Source: CBDFHF01 sp965247565 (lineage in GTDB: Bacteria; Pseudomonadota; Gammaproteobacteria; Methylococcales; Methylomonadaceae). Taken from it: 64,000 bases of DNA. The DNA is taken from NCBI GenBank assembly GCA_965247565.1, contig CBDFHF010000001.1, forward strand, positions 558,001 to 622,000. The letters run 5' to 3'. Shown piece by piece: positions 1 through 6,919 of this stretch. The notes under the pieces are model-generated. The model did not search any database, was not told the origin of the DNA, and saw nothing but the letters and a program-made list of their open reading frames with translations. The position numbers were made by a program, and so were the translations under genes. Each line of letters begins with the position of its first letter. The first letter of the stretch is position 1.

Positions 1-2160
1 ATCAACGTGATACAAGCCTTTGCCGCTGTATGTGCCTAGTGCGAATAAATCCTGATAAAGCTCGGATACCGAGCTAGAGTAAGCATCGGTGCCGGAAGCA
101 CCGGCAAAAATCTGATGAAATAATGAATGTTCCTGGCGTAGCGGTAAAGTCGGCGTTACCCGTGGCTGCAAAATACCGTAACCGTCCACGACTCGTTGAG
201 CATGTTTATCGAACACGGGCCGGTTAAGCGGGTGCGCAGCTACACCAACTAATTGTGCTACCACCCCCATAGGCAATTTGGTGTCGGCATCCAGGGTGAG
301 CACATAACAAATGTCGGCCGGAATAACAACTGGTTGATCGTCGATAGCCAAAAATGAGGTATCGGTAGCGCCACGTAGCAATCGGTTAAATTCGTGCAGC
401 TTGCCACGCTTGCGTTCCCAACCCATCCATTTACCTTCGCCGGCATTCCACAAGCGCTTACGATGGAATATAAAGAAGCGCTGTCCGGGGTATTTGGCAT
501 TGAGCGTATTGACGGCATCAACAGCCACACTGAGCAACAAATCGTCAGTTGAGGTACTTTCCTGATCGGCATCAGCCCAATCGGATAATAAGGCAAAATA
601 AACCTGATCACCAGGGTTGGCCAAGTAGCGGATTTCCATCTGCGCAACTTGCTCTTTTACCTCGGCTACGCTAAAAAATAGCGTCGGTACTACCACGAAA
701 GTGCTCAGCTCTGTCGGTATGCCGTCTTTTAACTCAAGTCTTGGTAGATGTCGTGGCGGCAGACCAGCGATAATGAATCGGTTTACCAATCCTACGGCAA
801 TATCAGAGGCCGGAAAAAATCCAAACAATGTCAATAGGAACAGCTGAAAACTATTTAGCTCCGCAGCCAGTCCTGCACTAACAGGCAATGTCAATAGTAA
901 TAATGCCAACAAGCCCATACTGCCGATATACGCCAGACCGGCATGGGCAACATAAACGCGCAGCAGCTGATGTTTTAACGATGGCCGAAAATTGACCTCT
1001 GTTTCAAAACCATAGCGGCCATTGCCAATTAAGTAATACCCAGGTTCCTGTTCTCGTGTATCTATCAAGGTGCTGTCACTCACGCTCAACACTTTTTCCA
1101 TTACCTTGACGGCAATTTCTCTTTCTGAATACGGCGAGCGTTTTGCCAGATCCTCTATGGCATGACGATAGCGGTCACGCGTCAAAAAGTCCATGGCGGC
1201 ATAGCCATCATGAGTACGTAAGCATTCATCTACCAGGCTGACTTGTTCGACAAATCCAGGCCATTCAAACGCCGAGATAGCGCGCATACTGATGATAATA
1301 TTACGTACCGTCAGGTTATCCGCAATTTGGTCGGCATGTTCTCTATGTACAATGTCGTCCAGGCTGGCATCTTGTTCTTTTAACCAGTCATTGAGAAAAT
1401 CCAACGGTAGCGCCGCGCCAGTATAGGGATCATGCAAGCGTTGTAAGAATTGCACGGTAAACGACTGGCGCAATGGAGCCGCAGGTAAGACCGCCGCAGG
1501 TAAAAGAGGTTCCGGCTTATCACCGGTAGTTATTTGTTCAATCTGATCAACATATTCATCGGCCAGTTTTCGACCCGCTTGCGAACGCATAATGCGTACT
1601 GCCAATCTGCGCAGATTTTCAACCAACATTACCCGCAAGGTGCTGGGTATCGCCCATAGTTCACCTAGGGTAAGCGGTTCAACGTTTTGATAGCTGCGTA
1701 CGAATAGATTGAGTAATTCCGGATCAAAGCGACTATCGGTATGCGCCACCAAGGCCCAGGCGATTCCATAGACCCGCGGATAACCGGCCAGTGTTCCTTC
1801 GGCCAGTTTGGGCAATTCTCGATAATAACTTTCCGGCAAATCGACTTGCAGATCACTGACTTGCTCTTCGATGATATGAAAATTATCCAGCAGCCATTCC
1901 GCAGCCGGCGTAATAGCGTGTTGTTCCTTAACCGCTTTTGCTACCGCTTTATAGGCATCCAACAACACCCGCGAGTTTTCATTGACTCGTGGGGTCAATT
2001 TTTGCCCTGTCTTGTGAGGACTAATTTTTTGGGCTTGCGCTAAGCTGACGGCATGCTCAACCAGACGCTCAGTGCTAAACAACTCAAATCGAATGGGGCG
2101 TTCACCGTCACCGGGGTGGTCGACTCTATTGTATTTTCTTTGTTCTCGGCGCTTAGCCAT
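1..2160 (-). CDS. Cyclic beta-1,2-glucan synthase-like protein (NdvB/ChvB type), N-terminal 720 residues, partial
   Basis: An uninterrupted minus-strand frame runs from ATG at 2158-2160 to the left edge, giving 720 codons without a stop. The first ~330 residues are soluble. Two hydrophobic stretches (about residues 390-440) follow, then a glycosyltransferase-like region with VLTLDADTKLP, the DxD-type motif of GT84 cyclic glucan synthases. The last visible residues, GTYSGKGLYHVD, match the family's conserved segment before the glucoamylase-like and GH94 parts, which must lie outside the window. Members are usually about 2,800 residues long. The expected role is inner-membrane synthesis and ring closure of periplasmic glucan. 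No partner gene is visible. Family call fairly sure; product linkage not shown by the sequence. Confidence 0.85.
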   Translation of the reverse strand, partial: MAKRREQRKYNRVDHPGDGERPIRFELFSTERLVEHAVSLAQAQKISPHKTGQKLTPRVNENSRVLLDAYKAVAKAVKEQHAITPAAEWLLDNFHIIEEQVSDLQVDLPESYYRELPKLAEGTLAGYPRVYGIAWALVAHTDSRFDPELLNLFVRSYQNVEPLTLGELWAIPSTLRVMLVENLRRLAVRIMRSQAGRKLADEYVDQIEQITTGDKPEPLLPAAVLPAAPLRQSFTVQFLQRLHDPYTGAALPLDFLNDWLKEQDASLDDIVHREHADQIADNLTVRNIIISMRAISAFEWPGFVEQVSLVDECLRTHDGYAAMDFLTRDRYRHAIEDLAKRSPYSEREIAVKVMEKVLSVSDSTLIDTREQEPGYYLIGNGRYGFETEVNFRPSLKHQLLRVYVAHAGLAYIGSMGLLALLLLTLPVSAGLAAELNSFQLFLLTLFGFFPASDIAVGLVNRFIIAGLPPRHLPRLELKDGIPTELSTFVVVPTLFFSVAEVKEQVAQMEIRYLANPGDQVYFALLSDWADADQESTSTDDLLLSVAVDAVNTLNAKYPGQRFFIFHRKRLWNAGEGKWMGWERKRGKLHEFNRLLRGATDTSFLAIDDQPVVIPADICYVLTLDADTKLPMGVVAQLVGVAAHPLNRPVFDKHAQRVVDGYGILQPRVTPTLPLRQEHSLFHQIFAGASGTDAYSSSVSELYQDLFALGTYSGKGLYHVD

Positions 2161-2334
2161 AGCTTGATTTCCTAATCAAAATAAAAAAGCGATTGGCTAT
2201 TCATGCTTGATTTTGGATGATGCTAAGCACCTAAATCGACTTGCCATCGCCACAAACTTTATGGTGCCTACACTGGCTGATCCAACCCGCATCGGCATTG
2301 ACTACAGCAGTGCAAACAAAACGTTATGGGGGGG

Positions 2335-2493
2335 TTATATTTTGCCCAATAAGATAAGCACCAAGAGCACAATCAAAACTAGGCCGAGCCCGCCGCTGGG
2401 GCCATATCCCCAGCCCCTGCTGTGCGGCCAAGCTGGAATGACGCCAAGCAGCATAAGAATAATGATGACGAGTAATATGGTGCCGATTGACAT
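2335..2493 (-). CDS. DUF3309 family small membrane peptide (52 aa)
   Basis: A 52-residue peptide made of two hydrophobic helices. It starts MSIGTILLVIIILMLLG, has the typical DUF3309 middle IPAWPHSRGWGYGPSGG, and ends in a second hydrophobic run. The frame is open further upstream, but ATG at 2491-2493 follows a good CAGGAG ribosome site by about 7 bases and begins exactly where the family begins. DUF3309 peptides are common in proteobacteria, often near stress genes; the function is unknown. Length and sequence are standard for the family. Confidence 0.85.
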   Translation of the reverse strand: MSIGTILLVIIILMLLGVIPAWPHSRGWGYGPSGGLGLVLIVLLVLILLGKI

Positions 2494-2499
2494 GTCAGT

Positions 2500-2985
2500 G
2501 CTCCTGATTAAGTCCTGTTTCAAAATCTGATTCCGCATGCTGACAATGCACTTAGGGATTGATAGCATTATTCGTAAAGCGGGCTCAGAGCCATGGAGTG
2601 ACAGCTTACCGACAAGATTAGCAAAGGTCTGTACGCTGTCGCACACAAGTTTGTTGTTCTCGGTTGCTAAACCAGAACTCAATCAGTGCCCATCACTAAG
2701 ATGAAGAAAAGCCAGAGGCTTGGTCAAACTAACTGGACGCAAGGATTCCAGACTAGATATATCGACTTGCACACTACCGGAGGCCAAAATGAATAGGCAC
2801 ATGTGCCGAAGAGAAGAATATCCTCGCTAACGAGGCTTTGAACATTTAGGATCTAAAGATCGCTTTATCCTAATAAACAGTTGGGACTGAGGAAACTCAT
2901 TAGCATGAGTTATATAAATCCCACTGAACCTTTCGACCAGCTCAGGACAACCGGGATTTATATGACTCAACTGCGGCTTTTAGGT
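2500..2985. other. Non-coding stretch with an inverted-repeat element
   Basis: No credible gene in either strand. The right half holds the inverted repeat listed separately at 2878-2973. The rest should carry the promoter of the DUF3309 gene (minus strand, just left), but I see no strong consensus hexamers. Confidence 0.5.
2878..2973. repeat. Imperfect inverted repeat, possible REP/MITE-like unit
   Basis: GAGTTATATAAATCCC (2907-2922) faces GGGATTTATATGACTC (2953-2968), one mismatch over 16 bases, inside an outer CAGTTG/CAACTG pair. The 30-base loop contains CCTTTCGACCAGCTCAGGAC, which resembles the widespread interspersed repeat core CCTTCGACAAGCTCAGG. It lies just past the stop of the alcohol dehydrogenase gene and could fold into a hairpin in its mRNA. 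There is no T-run, so a terminator call is not supported. Confidence 0.6.
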
Positions 2986-4026
2986 TTATAAAGACGCCAT
3001 ATCGATAACGAAGCGGTATTTCACATCGTTTTTTATCAACCGATCGTAAGCTTCATTTATTTTTTGGATAGGAATTAATTCGATGTCGGCGGTGATATTA
3101 TGCTCGCCGCAAAAATCCAACATTTCCTGAGTCTCTTTAATACCACCAATTAGCGAGCCGCTGAAACTGCGTCTACCGAAGATAAGGTTGCCAACCTGAA
3201 CGGCCAACGGTTCAGCGGGCAGGCCGACCTGGGTGAGATTGCCGTCCCGTTTCAACAAGGCAAAGTAGGGATTGATGTCATGCTGCGCGGCTACGGTGTC
3301 CAGAATAAAATGAAAGCTTTTTTGGTGCTTAGCCATGTCCTCTGCATTGTTGGAATTAACCACCACGTCTGCACCCAGTCGCAACGCGTCGGCCATTTTG
3401 CTAGTCGAATGCGTAAACACTACCACCGTCGCGCCCATGGCTTTGGCTAATTTAACGCCCATATGCCCCAGTCCGCCTAAGCCGACTACACCGACTTTAT
3501 GACCTTGACTGACTTTATGATAGCGCAAAGGAGAATAAGTGGTGATGCCTGCACACACTAATGGAGCTGCCGCCGCCAGATCTAAATTGTTCGGTACCGA
3601 CAGCACAAAGGCTTCATTAACGACTATGTTTTCTGAATAACCGCCATAAGTGATGCCACCGCCGTGTTTATCCGGCGAGTTATAGGTAAAAGTCGGCGAT
3701 TGCTCGCAGAATTGTTCCAGATCATCCCGGCAGTTTTCACAATTACCGCAAGAATCCACCATACAACCCACGGCAGCGATGTCGCCCTCTTTAAACTTTT
3801 TGACATGGTCACCGACTTTTAAGACTTTACCGATAATTTCATGGCCCGGTACGCACGGGTAGTTTGTACCTTGCCATTCACCTCTGGCGGTATGCAGGTC
3901 AGAATGGCAAATTCCGCAAAATAAGATCTTGATTAGTACATCGTGTTCGCCTGGGTCACGACGCTGAATACTGAACGGAGCGAGTGGAGCAGTGGCGTTT
4001 TGTGCCGCATAAGCATTGGTTTTCAT
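2986..4026 (-). CDS. Zinc-dependent NAD(P)-alcohol dehydrogenase (YahK/cinnamyl-alcohol dehydrogenase type)
   Basis: 346 residues, normal length for the medium-chain dehydrogenase family. Catalytic zinc ligands are in CGICHSDLH (about residue 37) and GHEIIGKV; structural zinc cysteines are in CGNCENCRDDLEQFC. The nucleotide-binding loop is GLGGLGHMGVKLAK (about residue 183). These put it with the YahK/CAD group of broad-range, usually NADPH-linked aldehyde reductases. Reversible aldehyde-alcohol conversion in the cytosol is the likely activity; the substrate cannot be read from sequence. It stands alone, with a 188-base gap to the next minus-strand gene. Confidence 0.9.
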   Translation of the reverse strand: MKTNAYAAQNATAPLAPFSIQRRDPGEHDVLIKILFCGICHSDLHTARGEWQGTNYPCVPGHEIIGKVLKVGDHVKKFKEGDIAAVGCMVDSCGNCENCRDDLEQFCEQSPTFTYNSPDKHGGGITYGGYSENIVVNEAFVLSVPNNLDLAAAAPLVCAGITTYSPLRYHKVSQGHKVGVVGLGGLGHMGVKLAKAMGATVVVFTHSTSKMADALRLGADVVVNSNNAEDMAKHQKSFHFILDTVAAQHDINPYFALLKRDGNLTQVGLPAEPLAVQVGNLIFGRRSFSGSLIGGIKETQEMLDFCGEHNITADIELIPIQKINEAYDRLIKNDVKYRFVIDMASL

Positions 4027-4213
4027 AACATGATCCCGGTTTAATTGCGATAGGAACAGGCGCTGTATTTTAAAAGAATCTCTGCTTAAATTTTTAGGCT
4101 TATGCAGAGATTAGGCAATTTAGCTTAGCGTTAGAGCCAGCTAATTTACAGCATAAGGCATAACCCTGCTGTTGACCATACTTGGCAACCGGCTGCCGAA
4201 AACCAGCGCTAGA

Positions 4214-4501
4214 TTACTTGAATTTGGAAACCGTTTTCGCGAGACCAGAACGTAGATCATCCCAGACTTTATCAGCTGTCGCTTTGGCGGCATCCCAGGC
4301 ATCAGCGCTGGCTTCCTCCAATTCTTTCATCTTTTCCCCGGCAGTGTGTTGTTTAGCACGTAAGGCATTAAGTTCCTGAACGTATTTTAGCTTAACCATT
4401 CCGGCCGACTTCTCAGTTTTGGCTGTCAACACGTCGATTTGGGCGCCCCAGTCTTTCAATTCTGATGCAAAACTTTCTATATATTCATCTTTGGTTTTCA
4501 T
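4214..4501 (-). CDS. Small coiled-coil protein of unknown function (95 aa)
   Basis: A 95-residue, highly charged, Ala/Lys/Glu-rich protein with no signal peptide or membrane segment. Almost the whole length should be alpha-helical with heptad character (for example VLTAKTEKSAGMVKLK and KQHTAGEKMKELEEASAD). It resembles the small coiled-coil proteins often found beside OmpA/CsbD-type stress genes, but I do not recognise a named family with certainty. ATG at 4499-4501 opens the frame. Two facing GTTCG/CGTAC half-sites lie about 100 bases upstream. Confidence 0.65.
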   Translation of the reverse strand: MKTKDEYIESFASELKDWGAQIDVLTAKTEKSAGMVKLKYVQELNALRAKQHTAGEKMKELEEASADAWDAAKATADKVWDDLRSGLAKTVSKFK

Positions 4502-4600
4502 GGGATTATCTCAAGTGAGGGTTATGTTATTTAAGTTAATTTGGTCGATGGTCCAGTACTTCGAACGATCGAAAAATTTATTGATTGGGTCCAGGCTTAT

Positions 4601-4612
4601 GTTCGTTCGTAC
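4601..4612. promoter_or_regulatory. Candidate operator, variant spacing (GTTCG-TT-CGTAC)
   Basis: GTTCGTTCGTAC holds both half-sites of the recurring GTWCG/CGWAC dyad but with a 2-base rather than 4-base spacer. It lies upstream of the minus-strand coiled-coil gene. Weak on its own; reported because four better copies occur in the next 11 kb. Confidence 0.25.
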
Positions 4613-4620
4613 AGAGCGAA

Positions 4621-5424
4621 TTAACGTGGGGCAATATTGCCGTCAGCGTCGGATAGGATAATTTCCACACGTCGATTCATTTGCCGACCACCTTCATTAT
4701 CGTTGCTGGCGATAGGAAAATTTTCACCATAACCAATGGTTGCGACACGTTCGCTGCTTATGGACATGTCCATTAACGCATTGTGTACGGTATTAGCACG
4801 AGCCTCGGAAAGTTCTTGATTGTGTTCTTCAGTTCCACGACTATCGGTATGGCCTTCAACCGATACTTTAAATTCTGGGTATTGGGTTAGAAAAATCCCC
4901 AGTTTTTCAATATTGCGCACGCCGCCCGATTTTAACGTGGCTTTGTTGGTACTGAATAACACATCGCCCAACGTAATCACCATGCCGCGTTCTGTTTTGG
5001 TGGCATGTAAGGCTTTAAGCTCTTCTTCTTGCTTCGCCAACTGCTGTTTAACCTTATCCACTTCTGCGGTTCTAGCCGCTAGAAGAACTTGATCACGTTT
5101 GGAGTCAGCGTTACTTACAGCTGCTTCTGCGATTTTACGCTTGGCAACTTCTTGAGCGATGCTAACTTGCTGATTGGCTAAATAGGCAAGGTGATTAACC
5201 ACAGCATCGTCTTCATCTTGGCTAAAAGCCTGATCCGCTTTGTTAAGAGAGTTGGATGCGTCTTGCAATTCGATCGGTGCGGAGCTGACAACTTCCGCAC
5301 TATTGCGCGCGCTGTTGTAATTATTGTGCGCCTGGGTAAGTGCTGGGTTTGGTGGCAAAGAACCACAACCGGACATCACGCCAATGGCGATTAAAGTTAA
5401 AGGTAAAGTGCGATATTTTTGCAT
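4621..5424 (-). CDS. OmpA-family lipoprotein with N-terminal DUF4398 region
   Basis: 267 residues. The N-terminus is a lipoprotein signal ending in the lipobox VMSGCGS, so the mature protein should start at the Cys near residue 20. Residues ~25-140 are helical, DUF4398-like and coiled-coil. The C-terminal ~110 residues are an OmpA peptidoglycan-binding domain with VEGHTDSRG and the NQELSEARANTV helix. It probably tethers the envelope to peptidoglycan. The upstream lipoprotein gene (5441-5827) also has DUF4398 and is only 16 bases away, so the two are likely one operon. Confidence 0.9.
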   Translation of the reverse strand: MQKYRTLPLTLIAIGVMSGCGSLPPNPALTQAHNNYNSARNSAEVVSSAPIELQDASNSLNKADQAFSQDEDDAVVNHLAYLANQQVSIAQEVAKRKIAEAAVSNADSKRDQVLLAARTAEVDKVKQQLAKQEEELKALHATKTERGMVITLGDVLFSTNKATLKSGGVRNIEKLGIFLTQYPEFKVSVEGHTDSRGTEEHNQELSEARANTVHNALMDMSISSERVATIGYGENFPIASNDNEGGRQMNRRVEIILSDADGNIAPR

Positions 5425-5440
5425 GATGATCTCCTATGCT

Positions 5441-5827
5441 TTACTGGGCTTTGCGATTGAGTTCTTGGCGTAAGACACTATTGCCTTCCTGCAAAACCTC
5501 CACTGCTTTCTGAGCTTTAGCCGAACGCGCTGTCGCTGCGGCCAGTTGTGCATCAACCTGGGCCTGTTCGGCTAATCGCCTGGCCAGCACATACTTTTCC
5601 TGATTCATAGCTTGCTCAGCTGCATCCATTTTTTCCATGGCTGATTTCAGCTGTAACGGAGCAAACTCGTTGCCGCCGGCGCTGCTAGCATTAGTTACGG
5701 CCATTTTGGAAACAGCCATCTGCTCGGTGGGTGCCGGTATGCTAGCGCAACCGGTTACATAAATTGCCGCCGCAACGCTGATACCCAACATCAAGGGATG
5801 CGATTTTAGGTAGTTAATTTTTTTCAT
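5441..5827 (-). CDS. DUF4398 domain lipoprotein (128 aa)
   Basis: Signal peptide with lipobox YVTGCAS, then a helical DUF4398 region with LKSAMEKMDAAEQAM and LARRLAEQAQVDAQLAA. The open frame extends 8 codons further, but ATG at 5825-5827 has an AAGGA site at correct distance and starts MKKINYLK, as expected for a signal peptide. DUF4398 proteins commonly pair with OmpA-like proteins, as here. The gene lies first in the pair; two dyad sites occur in the 470-base gap upstream. Confidence 0.85.
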   Translation of the reverse strand: MKKINYLKSHPLMLGISVAAAIYVTGCASIPAPTEQMAVSKMAVTNASSAGGNEFAPLQLKSAMEKMDAAEQAMNQEKYVLARRLAEQAQVDAQLAAATARSAKAQKAVEVLQEGNSVLRQELNRKAQ

Positions 5828-5993
5828 GATTTTTTCCTTTGGATTAAACATCGAACATGATCATGGCAACTATTCATTATCGCCATTAACACGATTACCG
5901 CTTTGCTATCAGCAAAACCGAATAGCTAATTAGAAGACTACCGACTCTGATGACTATCGGTTTCAATTAGATGCCTTTCTGCGATGGCTCACA

Positions 5994-6007
5994 GTGCGCT
6001 AGCGTAC
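5994..6007. promoter_or_regulatory. Candidate operator dyad GTGCG-CTAG-CGTAC
   Basis: GTGCGCTAGCGTAC is a 5-4-5 dyad with one mismatch to the GTWCG-N4-CGWAC pattern. It lies 167 bases upstream of the DUF4398 lipoprotein start. Confidence 0.35.
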
Positions 6008-6210
6008 ATAGAGGCCATAAAGAAGAATATAGAATGCTGTAGGCAGTCATGACGCATTCAAACGAAGAATGCAGAAAACATGGGATCCTCTATTTCTGAC
6101 CCACTAAACTTGATTTTTCTTTTAGTTGCTAGATTTTGGTAGCTTGCAACAAGCCGGGAGTAACACTCATTGGTGTATTGTTAAAATCCTACTAAGCGGA
6201 TTAACATTTC

Positions 6211-6230
6211 TATGTACGGTAACGTACATA
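6211..6230. promoter_or_regulatory. Candidate operator, perfect 8-4-8 palindrome
   Basis: TATGTACG-GTAA-CGTACATA is a perfect inverted repeat with 8-base arms and a 4-base centre, 71 bases before the ATG of the membrane-protein gene at 6301. The 5-4-5 core geometry is that of Crp/Fnr-type sites (Fnr: TTGAT-N4-ATCAA), and a Crp/Fnr regulator is encoded at 13844-14674. Confidence 0.5.
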
Positions 6231-6300
6231 CAGCGTCCGATTTTATTCGTAGTATTTCCCCATTGTTTTTTCACTCGCAAAAACTAACAGGCAGGATTTT

Positions 6301-6672
6301 ATGAATACACTATCGACCGAACAACCAACAACTAAGCATTTAGAAACCTTAAAAAAACTAACGGCTGTAGTTTATCTTCTTCAAGCTTTAACCTTTATGC
6401 TGGCGGGTTTGCCATTGCTGGTTGGTGTAGCTATCAACTTCTACAAACGCAATGATGTGAATGGCACATGGCTAGAATCGCATTTCAATTGGCAAATTAA
6501 AACCACATGGATTACTTTGGCTGGCTTTGCGTTGTCCGGTATCACTTTTGAAATGGGTGTCGGTTTTTTCTTTTTGATTGCCACAGTGTTGTGGATGGTT
6601 TACAGGATAGTTCTTGGCTGGTATGCCTTAAATGATAATTTACCTGTGAATAGCAAACTGAAATGGCTTTAA
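6301..6672 (+). CDS. DUF4870-like membrane protein (123 aa)
   Basis: 123 residues with three predicted membrane helices at about 22-48, 68-85 and 86-110. The segment GTWLESHFNWQIKTTW between the first two is typical of small DUF4870-like proteins. AGGA precedes the ATG by about 5 bases. Function unknown. A rho-independent terminator follows about 130 bases downstream, so it is probably a single-gene unit controlled from the palindrome at 6211-6230. Confidence 0.65.
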   Translation: MNTLSTEQPTTKHLETLKKLTAVVYLLQALTFMLAGLPLLVGVAINFYKRNDVNGTWLESHFNWQIKTTWITLAGFALSGITFEMGVGFFFLIATVLWMVYRIVLGWYALNDNLPVNSKLKWL

Positions 6673-6798
6673 CTTAAGATCAGATTTAGGCGGTGTCGAC
6701 CTATCAACAAAAGGTATTAGCTAATAAGGCTTCAAAGTACAGCCAACACAAAACATTAGGTATTAATATCCTATTGTGCAAGGCTTATTAACAATAAA

Positions 6799-6834
6799 GA
6801 ACCCGTCAAGCCTGCATGGCTTGCGGGTTTTTTC
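6799..6834 (+). terminator. Rho-independent terminator
   Basis: AACCCG(T)CAAGCC, loop TGCAT, GGCTTGCGGGTT followed by a T-run. A 12-bp stem with a single bulged T and TTTTTT at its foot. It closes the transcript of the membrane-protein gene before the P-type ATPase gene. Confidence 0.85.
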
Positions 6835-6919
6835 ATTTCTTTGCGTTCTACTGAATGCTTCATAGAGTTTATCGAACAAGTCCAGTTTGATTTGGATAAA
6901 TACATTTTCGGAATCACCC

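Larger units (their letters stand above)
5828..6300. promoter_or_regulatory. Divergent intergenic region with two GTRCG dyads
   Basis: No gene. It separates the minus-strand DUF4398/OmpA pair from the plus-strand membrane-protein gene, so promoters for both must lie here. Two dyads of the same type (5994-6007 and 6211-6230) sit near the two flanking genes. Confidence 0.5.

Noticed and set aside
2207..2530. 107-codon plus-strand frame across the DUF3309 region
   Set aside because: It is a shadow of the minus-strand DUF3309 gene and non-coding DNA, with no family resemblance.
6673..6919. Mg-sensing riboswitch or leader in front of the MgtA-type gene
   Set aside because: The only strong structure is a terminator 86 bases before the start codon that fits the upstream gene; no M-box or mgtL-like leader pattern recognised.
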